From DASRJG01 sp964647625 (lineage in GTDB: Bacteria; Acidobacteriota; Polarisedimenticolia; Polarisedimenticolales; DASRJG01), in assembly GCA_964647625.1 (NCBI GenBank), contig CAZYHZ010000017.1:1-64000 (forward strand): a stretch of DNA of 64,000 nt, in the 5' to 3' direction. The translations under genes were made by a program, and so were the position numbers. The notes below the pieces were generated by a model. That model was not told the DNA's origin and did not search any database. It worked only from the letters and a program-made list of their open reading frames with translations. This document shows positions 31,714 to 40,497 of the stretch, piece after piece (within the stretch, counting starts at the first letter, position 1; each line of letters opens with the position of its first letter).

Positions 31714-33777
31714 CTACTTCCGCAGGTCGTCGACCAGCGCACGCAGATCGGCGACGTCGGGATCGTTCGGCGGCGAGAGCGCCAGCGCACGCGAGAAGCT
31801 CGCGAGGGCCGCCGCCCGGTCGTTCAGATGGTAGAGTTGGATCGCGCCGAGCGTCTTTGCGGTGGACGCCTCCGGCCGGGCCGAAAGCGCGCGGCCGTAG
31901 TAAGTCGCGGCCCGCGCGTAGTCGCCGGCCGCGTAGGCCATCCGGCCCTGCCCCTCGAGCGCTTCGCCCTGGCGCGGATCGAGCGCCAGCGCGCGATCGA
32001 ACGCCGCCCCCGCGGCGTCGAAGTCCTTCCGGCCGACCTCGAGCATCCCGAGCTCGGTTTCGATCTCGGGGTCCGACACGTGCGCGCGCCGCGCCCGCTG
32101 AAGCGTCTCGTAGGCCTCGGCCTGCGCACCGCGAGCCGCCTGGAGCATGGCGAGATTCAAGTACGTATCGGCGTGGCGCGGCGCGAGGGTCAGCGCCTGC
32201 TCGTAGCATCGCTTCGCCTCGGCGACGGCGGCATCGTCCTTCGGCCCGCGGCGGGCGTACGCGTTTCCCAGGTCGGACCACGCGAACGGATTGTTCGGGG
32301 CGAGCTTCGTGACCGCCCGGTAGGTCGCGATCGCGTCGTCGACGCGACCGGTGGCGATCTGGGCCTGGCCGAGCGTGAGCCGCGCCGGAATGTTCGTCGG
32401 ATTCTTGGCGAGGATTCGATTCATCGGCGCGATCGCGTCGTGAGGATCGCCGAGCTGGACCGCGCGGCGCGCGACGTCGAGATCGGCCAGCAGCGCGATG
32501 CCGTCTTTCGGGTCGATCGCCCCCGTGGCGGGTGCCTTCGACCCCGAGACGTACCCGAGCGACGACAGCCGTTCGTGCCGCTCGTCCGGGTCGGGGGCTT
32601 CGAGCGCGGTCGGCGTGCGGTCGTCGCCGAGCCTCCCGTCGAGCGCGTGGGAAAGCTCCCCCACGCGCTTGGCGGCCGATCGAGCGAGGTTGCGCGTCTC
32701 CCGCGGGTCCGTCGGAAGCTCGTACAGCTCGGCGCGCGGCGCCTCGATGTACTTGTACGGGCCGGACCGGAGCGCGCGCAGCGGAGCCCATCCGTACGAG
32801 AACGAAGGATAGAAGGTCTCCATCTCGTAGTCGGCCGCCGGCAAGCGCCCTCCGCGCGCGAGCGGCAGAAGCGAGCGTCCGTCGGTGTCGGGAAGGGCGG
32901 GCAAGCCGAGGAGATCCAGGATCGTCGGCGCGACGTCGACGAGGCCGACCGTGGCTTCGACGGTCGTGCCCGCCGGAAGCCCCGGCCCCAGGAGGATCAG
33001 CGGCACGTGCTGCGTCGCCTGATAGAGGAAGACACCGTGCCCTCGCTCGCCGTGCTCGCCGAGGCTCTCGCCGTGGTCTCCGGCGACGACGATCAGCGGC
33101 GTGATGCCTTTCCGCTTGAAGGCGTCGAGGAGGCGGCCGAGCTGGGAATCCAGGAACGCGATCTCTCCGTCGTAGAGCCGGCCCGCGAAGCGCGTCGCGA
33201 ACGGCTCGGGCGGGACATACGGCAGATGCGGGTCGTAAAGGTGCAGCCAGAGGAAGAACGGCGGCGTCAGAGACGGCAGGCGTAGGAGCAGCGCATCGAT
33301 CGTCTGGCTGGCGGCGCGCTCCTGATAGTCGAATGCGCGGCGGTCGCCGACGCGCACGGCGTCGTCGTAGATCGAGAATCCGCGGTCGAGCCCGCCGCTC
33401 CGGTCGAGGACCGCGGCCGACACGAACGCGGCCGTCGTGTACCCGGCCGCACCGAGCCGCTCGGCGAGGAGCGGCACGCCGGCATCGAGCCGGAACCCTT
33501 CGTTGTCGCGGACTCCGTGGCGCCTCGGCACCCGCCCCGAGAACAGGCTGGCGTGGGACGGAAGCGTCAGCGGAACGGGGGATTGAGCCTGCGTGAAGCG
33601 GACGCCGTTGCGCGCGAGCGCGTCGATGTTGGGGGTCGCCGCGCGCGCGGCCCCGTAGCAGCCGAGATGGTCCGCGCGCGTCGTGTCCAGCGTGATCACG
33701 ACGACGGAGGGGCGCGGAACGGCGACATTCCCCCCGGAGGACGCGGCAGCGACGGCGATGAGGAGTGTACCGAGCAC
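31714..33777 (-). CDS. sulfatase-fold protein fused to TPR repeats
   Basis: 687 residues from a GTG. Signal sequence, then a sulfatase/alkaline-phosphatase-superfamily domain (residues about 25-400): VVVITLDTTRADHLGCYG (metal aspartates) and VVAGDHGESLGEHG. At the usual formylglycine position the sequence is PLTLPSHASLFSG, with Thr and no Cys, so it probably is not a classical sulfatase but a phosphodiesterase- or phosphotransferase-like relative. Residues about 430-687 are TPR repeats (FAWSDLGNAYARRGP; TYLNLAMLQAARGAQAEAYE). TAGAAT six bases before the GTG suggests a leaderless transcript. This fusion is common in Acidobacteriota and relatives. Confidence 0.85.
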   Translation of the reverse strand: MLGTLLIAVAAASSGGNVAVPRPSVVVITLDTTRADHLGCYGAARAATPNIDALARNGVRFTQAQSPVPLTLPSHASLFSGRVPRRHGVRDNEGFRLDAGVPLLAERLGAAGYTTAAFVSAAVLDRSGGLDRGFSIYDDAVRVGDRRAFDYQERAASQTIDALLLRLPSLTPPFFLWLHLYDPHLPYVPPEPFATRFAGRLYDGEIAFLDSQLGRLLDAFKRKGITPLIVVAGDHGESLGEHGERGHGVFLYQATQHVPLILLGPGLPAGTTVEATVGLVDVAPTILDLLGLPALPDTDGRSLLPLARGGRLPAADYEMETFYPSFSYGWAPLRALRSGPYKYIEAPRAELYELPTDPRETRNLARSAAKRVGELSHALDGRLGDDRTPTALEAPDPDERHERLSSLGYVSGSKAPATGAIDPKDGIALLADLDVARRAVQLGDPHDAIAPMNRILAKNPTNIPARLTLGQAQIATGRVDDAIATYRAVTKLAPNNPFAWSDLGNAYARRGPKDDAAVAEAKRCYEQALTLAPRHADTYLNLAMLQAARGAQAEAYETLQRARRAHVSDPEIETELGMLEVGRKDFDAAGAAFDRALALDPRQGEALEGQGRMAYAAGDYARAATYYGRALSARPEASTAKTLGAIQLYHLNDRAAALASFSRALALSPPNDPDVADLRALVDDLRK

Positions 33778-33783
33778 GACGAG

Positions 33784-33789
33784 ATTCTA
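33784..33789 (-). promoter_or_regulatory. -10 box of the sulfatase-TPR gene, leaderless type
   Basis: TAGAAT on the minus strand, six bases before the GTG start at 33777. The divergent EamA gene starts at 33798. Confidence 0.5.
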
Positions 33790-33797
33790 GGAGTAAA

Positions 33798-34682
33798 GTG
33801 CGCGCCGTGTCCGCCCTCGACGACGGCAAAGACCATCCGACGAGGGCGCGGCTGGCGATCCTGGGCGCCGCGATCTTGTTCTCGACCGGCGGCGCGGCGA
33901 TCAAGGCGACCCACCTGACCGGCTGGCAGGTCGCGTCGTTTCGGTCCGCGGTCGCGGCCCTGTCGGTCCTGCTCATGCTTCGTGAATCGCGCCGCGGGTA
34001 CGGCAAGGTGTCCGCCACGGTCGCCGCCGCGTATGCGGCGACGATGGTTCTCTTCGTGCTGGCGAACAAGCTGACGACCGCGGCGAGCACGATCTTTCTC
34101 CAGGCGACCGCGCCGATCTATCTCGTTCTCCTCGGCCCGTGGCTCTTGAAGGAGCCCGTTCGCCGCCGCGAGCTTCTGTTCATGGGAGCGCTGGCGTTCG
34201 GCATGGCGCTGTTCTTCGTCGGCCATGAAGCCGGGAGCGCGACCGCGCCCGACCCCCTCCGCGGAAACGTGCTCGCCGCGCTGTCGGGGGTGTGCTGGGC
34301 GTTCGCCGTCGCGGGATTGCGCTACATGGGGAGGAAGGGCGGACACGCCGGAGGGTCCGGCGCGGCGGTCGTCCTGGGAAATGCGTTCGCGTTCGCCGTG
34401 GCGCTCCCGTTCGCGCTTCCCGTCGAAGCCGTGCGGCCCGCCGACGTCGCGATCGTCACGTTCCTGGGCGTGTTCCAGATCGGCCTGGCCTACGTGCTTT
34501 TGACCTACGGGCTCCACCACGTCGGTGCGCTCGAAGCGTCGCTGCTCCTCACGGCCGAGCCCGTCTTGAACCCGCTCTGGGCCTGGCTGGTCCACGGCGA
34601 GCAGCCGTCGTCATGGACGCTGGCAGGCGGGTTCGTGATCGTGGTTGCGACCCTGCTCAAGACGTTCCTGTCGGCTCCATAA
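33798..34682 (+). CDS. EamA-family (DMT) transporter
   Basis: 294 residues from the GTG at 33798, which has AGGAG four bases upstream; the longer frame to 33765 lacks an SD. About ten helices in two EamA halves: ILGAAILFSTGGAAIKATHL and WQVASFRSAVAAL in the first, GNVLAALSGVCWAFAVAGLR and LLLTAEPVLNPLWAWLVHGE in the second. Members export amino acids, nucleotides or other metabolites; the substrate is not known. The PLP trans-sulfuration gene follows 7 bases later and has its own -10-like box. Confidence 0.88.
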   Translation: MRAVSALDDGKDHPTRARLAILGAAILFSTGGAAIKATHLTGWQVASFRSAVAALSVLLMLRESRRGYGKVSATVAAAYAATMVLFVLANKLTTAASTIFLQATAPIYLVLLGPWLLKEPVRRRELLFMGALAFGMALFFVGHEAGSATAPDPLRGNVLAALSGVCWAFAVAGLRYMGRKGGHAGGSGAAVVLGNAFAFAVALPFALPVEAVRPADVAIVTFLGVFQIGLAYVLLTYGLHHVGALEASLLLTAEPVLNPLWAWLVHGEQPSSWTLAGGFVIVVATLLKTFLSAP

Positions 34683-34683
34683 T
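34678..34683 (+). promoter_or_regulatory. -10-like box of the PLP trans-sulfuration gene
   Basis: CATAAT, six bases before the ATG at 34690, overlapping the end of the EamA gene; no SD is present. Confidence 0.4.
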
Positions 34684-34689
34684 GCGTCC

Positions 34690-35802
34690 ATGAAATTCGA
34701 CACGATCGCGGTTCACGCCGCGCCGGCCGACCGGGAGACCGGGGCCGTCGCACCCCCCATCCACTTCGCCACGACCTTCGCGCGCGACACCGATCTCGCC
34801 CTGATCGGCGAAGTCCAGTACGGCCGGGAAGGCTCCCCGACGCATACGCTCCTGGAGACGGCGCTCTGCCGCATCGAGGGCGGCGAGGCGGCTCTCGTCT
34901 TCGCTTCGGGGATGGCGGCCGGGACGGCGCTGCTCCAGGGGCTCAAGGCGGGGGACCGCGTCATCCTCCCCGACGATGCCTATTACGGCTTCCGGATCGT
35001 CGCCGAGGATTTCCTCGCGAGCTGGGGCATTCAATCCGACATCGTGAACATGGCGGATCTCGGAGCCCTCGCCAAGGCGCTCGAGCGGCCGGCCCGCATC
35101 GTCTGGATCGAGACCCCGTCGAACCCGCTGCTCAAGATCGTCGACCTCGGGCGCGCGATCTCGCTCGCCAAGGCGGCGGGTGCGGTCGCCGTCGTCGACA
35201 ACACGTTCGCGACGCCCGCGCTCCAGCAGCCCCTCGCCCTGGGCGCCGACGTCACGCTCCAGGCCTCGACCAAGTACCTGGGCGGCCACAGCGACGTGAT
35301 GGGCGGAGCGCTCGTCTTCTCGCGCAAGGACGCTCTGTTCGATCGCGCGAAGCGCGCCCGCCACATCCTGGGTGGGATCGCGAACCCCTTCGCCTCGTGG
35401 CTGGTGCTGCGCGGGCTCAGGACGTTGGCACTCCGCGTCGAGCGTCACTCGCGCAATGCGCTGGTGGTGGCCGAGGCGCTGGCGAGGCACCCGAAGGTCG
35501 CCGCGGTCCATTACCCCGGGCTACCGTCCCATCCGGGCCACGAGATCGCACGGCGCCAGATGGCCGCCTTCGGCGGGATGCTCTCCTTCCAGGTGCGCGG
35601 CGGGCGCGAGGCCGCCATCGCGGCCGTCTCCCGGGCCAAGCTGTTCGTCCGGGCGACCTCGCTCGGGAGCGTCGAGAGCCTCATCGAGCACCGGGCGACG
35701 AGCGAAGGGCCGGGCTCGAAAACCGCGACGGATCTGATCCGGCTGTCGGTCGGCCTGGAGGATCCCGGCGACCTGGTCGCCGATCTGGACCAGGCGCTCT
35801 AA
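34690..35802 (+). CDS. cystathionine gamma-synthase/lyase-type PLP enzyme
   Basis: 370 residues. Cys/Met metabolism PLP family: FDTIAVHAAPADRETGAVAP at the N-terminus, YGREGSPTHTLLETALCRIE, ALVFASGMAAGTALL, and the PLP-lysine motif STKYLGGHSDVMGG (Lys about 195). The C-terminal LFVRATSLGSVESLIEHRAT and DLIRLSVGLEDPGDLVADL are also family hallmarks. It could be a synthase, beta-lyase or gamma-lyase; the sequence alone does not settle which. CATAAT six bases before the ATG is a likely -10 for a leaderless message. Confidence 0.9.
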   Translation: MKFDTIAVHAAPADRETGAVAPPIHFATTFARDTDLALIGEVQYGREGSPTHTLLETALCRIEGGEAALVFASGMAAGTALLQGLKAGDRVILPDDAYYGFRIVAEDFLASWGIQSDIVNMADLGALAKALERPARIVWIETPSNPLLKIVDLGRAISLAKAAGAVAVVDNTFATPALQQPLALGADVTLQASTKYLGGHSDVMGGALVFSRKDALFDRAKRARHILGGIANPFASWLVLRGLRTLALRVERHSRNALVVAEALARHPKVAAVHYPGLPSHPGHEIARRQMAAFGGMLSFQVRGGREAAIAAVSRAKLFVRATSLGSVESLIEHRATSEGPGSKTATDLIRLSVGLEDPGDLVADLDQAL

Positions 35803-35915
35803 ACTTCCGGGAAGGCGGCGAATCCGGGCCCACTGGCGCGCCGCCCCGGGAGAATTAAGTTATCCGGCATCCGGCGAGTCTGGTCGCCGGTGGAGCCGAA
35901 TAGGGGTAGGCCGCC

Positions 35916-36371
35916 ATGAGCGCGACGTCCGAAGGTTCGGGCAAGGATTACCGCATCCTGGTCGTGGACGACGAGGTCGCCGTCCTCGAGACGATGGTCG
36001 AGATGCTCGAGGCCGCCGGCTGGAGCATCGACGCCATGACGTCCGCGGTCGAGGCACTCCAGCGGATCAAGCGGAACAAGTACGACGCGATGGTGGTCGA
36101 TCTTTACATGCCGGACATCCCGGGGCTGCTCCTCCACTCGAAGATCAAGTTCATCGACCGCGACCTGTGGAACCGGACGGTGTTCGTCTCCGGGCACTTT
36201 TCGACGGACGACCTCCGCAAATCCCTCGAGGGGAGCCCGCGGTTCGTGGCGAAGCCCTTCAAGGCGAGGGCGCTGATCGAGACGGTCGAGCTGACGCTCC
36301 CCCCGACGCCGCGCGTCTTCAGCGCGGCCGCATCGACAAATCCCCGGGGCGGTACGCCCGTCCGTTCTTGA
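35916..36371 (+). CDS. single-domain response regulator (CheY-like)
   Basis: 151 residues. Receiver domain only: acidic pair in ILVVDDEVAVLETM (about 18-19), phospho-acceptor Asp in MVVDLYMPDIPGL (about 61), Thr/Ser switch in TVFVSGH and conserved Lys in FVAKPFKARAL (about 112). No output domain; the last 25 residues are a low-complexity tail. It would signal through a partner. The 113-base region upstream of the ATG has no gene. The 3' 53 bases overlap the convergent amidohydrolase gene. Confidence 0.9.
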   Translation: MSATSEGSGKDYRILVVDDEVAVLETMVEMLEAAGWSIDAMTSAVEALQRIKRNKYDAMVVDLYMPDIPGLLLHSKIKFIDRDLWNRTVFVSGHFSTDDLRKSLEGSPRFVAKPFKARALIETVELTLPPTPRVFSAAASTNPRGGTPVRS

Positions 36372-39300
36372 CGACGAGATCGACGGACTCCGAGTTCTCG
36401 ATCTTCTCGAGCGGGTTCGCATCCAGCACGACGAAATCGGCGAGCTTCCCGGATTCGATCGAGCCCAGGTCCTGATCGAGCCCCAGCGTCTGCGCCGGGT
36501 AGAGCGTCGCGACGCGCAGCGCCTCGAGCGGCGTCATCCCGCCCTGCACGAACGCCCACATCTCCCAGTGCGGCCCGAGCCCTTGCATCTGCCCGTGGGC
36601 CCCGAGGCACACGCGCCCGCCCGCGTGCATCACGTCCTTGGCCGAGGCGGCGACGTCGATGTGGTGCCAGTCCGCCGGGTCCGTGACCATCACTCCGCGG
36701 ATGCGGCCGAGCGTGTCGACGATTCGCTGCGGGACGAACCTCTGGAGGCGGTCGTCCTTCCATAGGTCGTAGTGCTGATGGAACCAGCGGTCGCCCGAGA
36801 TCCCGCCGTACGCCACGAGCAGCGTCGGGGTGTAGGACGACCCGCTCCCGGCGAAGAACGAGATGACGTCCTTGCGCAGAGGCGTGATCGGGAGGGCGTG
36901 CTCGACCGTCGTGTGCCCGTCGAGCACGAAGGTCATGTCCATCTCGAGATCGCCCCCGCCTTCCGGCACGACGAGCATCCCCTCGTCCCGCGCCGCCGAG
37001 ATGATCCACTGTCTCGCCTCGCGCCGCGGCTGCATGTAGGACTTCACCGAGAACGCGCCCAGCGATTTCATCCGCTTCAGGTGATGCTTCGCGTCGTCGA
37101 TCGACTTGATGATCGCGCGGCCCGGATCGTCGGCGCCGTAGAGGATGTAGCCGGTCGAGAAAATGCGCGGGCCGGCCATCAACCCCGCTTCGACCATCTC
37201 GCTCTGGCCGAAGACCTCCTGGTTCGAGGCCGACGGATCGTGGGTCGTGGTCACGCCGTAGGCGAGGTTGGCGGCGTACTTCCAGGGCTGCTGCGGGAAG
37301 ATGTCGAGCGTCGAGTAATGGAGGTGCGCGTGCTCGTCGAACAGGCCGGGGATGATCGTCTTCCCGGAGACGTCGACCGTCTTGGCGCCGGCGGGCACCT
37401 GGACCGAGGCCGACGGCCCGACGGAGACGATCCGGTCGTCCTTGACCACGATGGTCCCGCGATCCAGGACCTGGTCGCCCTTCATGGTGACGATTCGTGC
37501 TCCCGTGTACGCGACTGTCCCTTGGGGCTTGTCGCGCGGGACCGTCAGCATCACCTCGATCGCCGTGTTCTCGGGAAGTGACTTCTTGTCCTTGTCCCCC
37601 TTGGCTTTGTCCTTGGACGGGCCCTTCGCATCCTTCTTGGCGGCTTCCTCTTCGGCTTTCTTCCACGCCCGGTCCAGCGCGATGCGGTGGTAAGTCGGCC
37701 CCCAGATCCACGTGATCGTCTTGCCGGCGTCGGCCCAATTGACCCACTCACCGCCCTCGTTCGAGAACTGGGTCAGGGGAAGCGCCGCGCTGTCGAGATC
37801 GATGTCGACGGTTTGCGCGCCCAAGGGCGGGAGCGCCGTCAGCCACGCGTTGTACTGTTCGTTGAACGCCACCCACCGGCCGTCCGGCGAGAGGGCGGCT
37901 TCTTCGGCCCGCGTGAACCTCAGATGCGTGCGCTTGTCGGTCCCGTCGAGCTTCACCGAGACGAGCACGGTCTTGGGCGGGTTCGGGCCGCTGGCATCGG
38001 CGTCCTCGACGAAGTAGACGCGATCGTCCGATCCATTGAACTGCGGGCGCGGCATGCGCCGGTTCGGGCCGCGGTTCTTCGTGCCGATGACGTAGTGGGA
38101 CTTCCCGCCGGAGGCGTCGACCCATCGGATCTCGTGCCACAGCTCGTCAACGAGGTCGTCCTCGTCACGGAACGGCGCGCCGCTCCCGGCGACGAACACG
38201 ATCTTCCCGCCGTCTCCCGAGAACGCGGGATTGACGTACTGCCCGGGGACGTCGGTCACGCGGCGCGGGATTCCGCCCGGGAACGACATCGTCCACACGT
38301 GGCCGCCGTCGGCGTCGTTCCAGGTCGTGAACGCGAGCATCCGGCCGTCGCGCGAAAACGCCGGGGCATACTCGAGGTCCTTGCTCGCGGTCAGGCGCTT
38401 GGCCGTCCCCGACGGCAGCGGCATCGCGTACAGGTGTCCGAGCGCCGAGAAGACCAGCGTCTTACCGTCGGGGGATTCGACGGGCCACCGCACGATCCGC
38501 GCGCGGACGTCGTCCACCCCTTGCCGCCGGGGCGTGTGTAGCGACGTCGAGAGCGTCTGGTCGATCTTGGCCGAAAACGGGATCGCCGTACGGCCCGATC
38601 CCGAAACGTCGTACCGCCAGATCTTCCCGCCGGCCGTCGCGACGATGGCCCTGCCGTCCGGCGTGAACGCGTAGCCCGGGAACACGCCGTGGAACGAGAA
38701 ACCTTCCTGGTTGTCGCGCTGGAGGTCGGTCGCGATCTCGCGAACGCGGCCCGATGCGAGGTCCTGGAGCTCGAGGATCGTCTTTGCGCGGACGCGGCGC
38801 ACGTACGCCATCGAGCTCCCATCGGGCGAGATCGCGGGCGCCGCGGCGCCGCCGAACTCTCCGGTGATCGGCAGCGTCTGCCCGTTCCAGCGGTCGAGCC
38901 GCTTGATCTGCCAGATGCCCTCGTTGACGTTCCGGTCGTAGCGGAAGCGGGAGTCGCGCGCGGAGAAGTACACGAAGCGGCCGTCCTTCGAGAACACCGG
39001 GTCGGCCGCATCGGGCTGCTCGTCCTTCTTGGTCAGCTGGATCCCGCCGCCGCCCTTGACGTGCCACATCCACAGCTCGACGGTCCCGAGCGAGGACCGG
39101 TCCGTCAGCCGCTTCCGGCCCACGAGGTAATCACCGTCGGGGCTCCATGCCGGCCCGTTGACCGTGCTGTCCTTCTCGGTCGAGATCGCACGCGGGTTCT
39201 TGCCGTCCGCATCGCAGACCCACAGGTTCTCGATCCCGCTGCGATCGGAGGCGAAGGCGATCTGCTTGCCGTCGGGGGAGAAGCGGGGCTGGACGTCGTA

Positions 39301-39591
39301 CGCGCTTCCCGACGTGATCCGCGTCGCCTCCCCGCCGGCGATCGGCAGCGTGTAGAGATCGCCCATCAGCGAGAACACGATCGTCGTCCCGGCGGGATTG
39401 ACGTCGAGGGGCAGCCACGTCGCCTCGTCGGTCAGAAACGAGATCGAATGGGTCGGCCCGTGCGCGTCTTCGACCTTCCACGGCGCGTCGGCCTCAGGCT
39501 TTTTTTCGGCCTGGGCCGGCGGTTTCGCGGCTGCGAGCGCGAGCGTGGCGGCGAGCAGCTGGAGCGTGACGTGAGCGGTGATACGGCGCAT
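36319..39591 (-). CDS. secreted TolB-like beta-propeller amidohydrolase
   Basis: 1090 residues with an N-terminal signal sequence and a GGGGGGA SD upstream. Residues about 50-630 are repeated PD40/WD40 blades of TolB type (SPDGKQIAFASDRSGIENLW; SRDGRMLAFTTWNDADGGHV). Residues about 690-1080 are an amidohydrolase domain: VSGKTIIPGLFDEHAHLHYS (metal H-x-H), TTVEHALPI, DWHHIDVAAS, and the C-terminal LEALRVATLYPAQTLGLDQD then GSIESGKLADFVVLD. Such fusions are frequent in Acidobacteriota and Bacteroidota and probably degrade peptides or cyclic amides outside the cytoplasm. A Lys-rich insert (about 665-690) joins the parts. Confidence 0.9.
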   Translation of the reverse strand: MRRITAHVTLQLLAATLALAAAKPPAQAEKKPEADAPWKVEDAHGPTHSISFLTDEATWLPLDVNPAGTTIVFSLMGDLYTLPIAGGEATRITSGSAYDVQPRFSPDGKQIAFASDRSGIENLWVCDADGKNPRAISTEKDSTVNGPAWSPDGDYLVGRKRLTDRSSLGTVELWMWHVKGGGGIQLTKKDEQPDAADPVFSKDGRFVYFSARDSRFRYDRNVNEGIWQIKRLDRWNGQTLPITGEFGGAAAPAISPDGSSMAYVRRVRAKTILELQDLASGRVREIATDLQRDNQEGFSFHGVFPGYAFTPDGRAIVATAGGKIWRYDVSGSGRTAIPFSAKIDQTLSTSLHTPRRQGVDDVRARIVRWPVESPDGKTLVFSALGHLYAMPLPSGTAKRLTASKDLEYAPAFSRDGRMLAFTTWNDADGGHVWTMSFPGGIPRRVTDVPGQYVNPAFSGDGGKIVFVAGSGAPFRDEDDLVDELWHEIRWVDASGGKSHYVIGTKNRGPNRRMPRPQFNGSDDRVYFVEDADASGPNPPKTVLVSVKLDGTDKRTHLRFTRAEEAALSPDGRWVAFNEQYNAWLTALPPLGAQTVDIDLDSAALPLTQFSNEGGEWVNWADAGKTITWIWGPTYHRIALDRAWKKAEEEAAKKDAKGPSKDKAKGDKDKKSLPENTAIEVMLTVPRDKPQGTVAYTGARIVTMKGDQVLDRGTIVVKDDRIVSVGPSASVQVPAGAKTVDVSGKTIIPGLFDEHAHLHYSTLDIFPQQPWKYAANLAYGVTTTHDPSASNQEVFGQSEMVEAGLMAGPRIFSTGYILYGADDPGRAIIKSIDDAKHHLKRMKSLGAFSVKSYMQPRREARQWIISAARDEGMLVVPEGGGDLEMDMTFVLDGHTTVEHALPITPLRKDVISFFAGSGSSYTPTLLVAYGGISGDRWFHQHYDLWKDDRLQRFVPQRIVDTLGRIRGVMVTDPADWHHIDVAASAKDVMHAGGRVCLGAHGQMQGLGPHWEMWAFVQGGMTPLEALRVATLYPAQTLGLDQDLGSIESGKLADFVVLDANPLEKIENSESVDLVVKNGRAYRPGDLSMRPR

Positions 39592-39648
39592 GGCGGTCCC
39601 CCCAAGAGGCGAAGTCTACGGGAGGAGGCCTTCGGAGTTTCGAACGGG

Positions 39649-40338
39649 CTAAGGAAGCGACGCGACGTAGGCCTGGTACAGCGCCGGGGGATCCGAAAGG
39701 CGGATGCCCATCCCGACGGGCCGGTCGGCCTCGGCGCGCTTCCGGTTCCACATGACGAAACCGTGCATCGGGAGCGTGTGCCCGTGGACCTCGATCTGGA
39801 TGATCAGCGAGCGCCCCGGGTCCTCGGGCGCGGGGACCGAGATGAACATCCCCTCGGCGGACACGTTGAGGGTCATGCCGCGCTTCATGACGCGGTCGAA
39901 CCCGAAACGAACCGGGATCGCGCGCAGCTTGCGCTGGGCGGCGACGAACCCCGTGCGCGCGGCGACGGCGGTGGGTGCCGCCGCGGCCGCCTGCTGCGCT
40001 CCGCGCATCATCCGCTTGGCGCGGACGTGACGCTCGATGAACGCGATCGCCCGGGCCTCGGCTTCCTGCTTCGTCTCACCGACGAACTTGAGGGTCTCGC
40101 GGCTGCCGGGCACGGTCCACAGCGCTTTCGGAAACGTAATGATGCGGGCGCGCCACCTTTCGTCCGACGGCGCAAGCAGAACCCCGATCGCCTCGTGTCC
40201 GAAAGGAGTCTCGACGTCGACGCGCCAGCCCGGAACTTCGACACCGGTCGCGCGAAGATCGACCACGCAGCGGCCGACCGGGTCGTGTTCGCTTCCGCAT
40301 GATCCGCAAAAACGCTGGGGGGCCGTCGCGATGCCCAT
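39649..40338 (-). CDS. PilZ-domain protein with Cys-containing N-terminal domain (paralogue A)
   Basis: 229 residues. The C-terminal 90 residues have a PilZ beta-barrel: AIPVRFGFDRVMKRGMTLNV then SAEGMFISVPAPE, GFVMWNRKRAEADRPVGMGI. The strict c-di-GMP motif (RxxxR...DxSxxG) is degenerate (N-V-S-A-E-G). The N-terminal 110 residues form a conserved domain with CGSCG and a second cysteine, then WRVDVETPFGHEAIGVLLAP and WRARIITFPKALW. The same layout is found in the neighbour at 40498-41184; the two are tandem duplicates. They may sense c-di-GMP or act in a motility or surface system. Confidence 0.75.
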   Translation of the reverse strand: MGIATAPQRFCGSCGSEHDPVGRCVVDLRATGVEVPGWRVDVETPFGHEAIGVLLAPSDERWRARIITFPKALWTVPGSRETLKFVGETKQEAEARAIAFIERHVRAKRMMRGAQQAAAAAPTAVAARTGFVAAQRKLRAIPVRFGFDRVMKRGMTLNVSAEGMFISVPAPEDPGRSLIIQIEVHGHTLPMHGFVMWNRKRAEADRPVGMGIRLSDPPALYQAYVASLP

Positions 40339-40497
40339 GCAGACCCTTCTCCCCCCGAGCGCGTGCCCGCCGCTGTCACTCGGCGTCCGCGGCGATTACA
40401 AAGCAAGTCGAATGCCATGCGGGAATGGGCGCCGTCCCGCTGCCGGCCGGCGCCCGCGGTCACGAGATCGGGGGCGACGCTTACGGAAGCGAAACGG

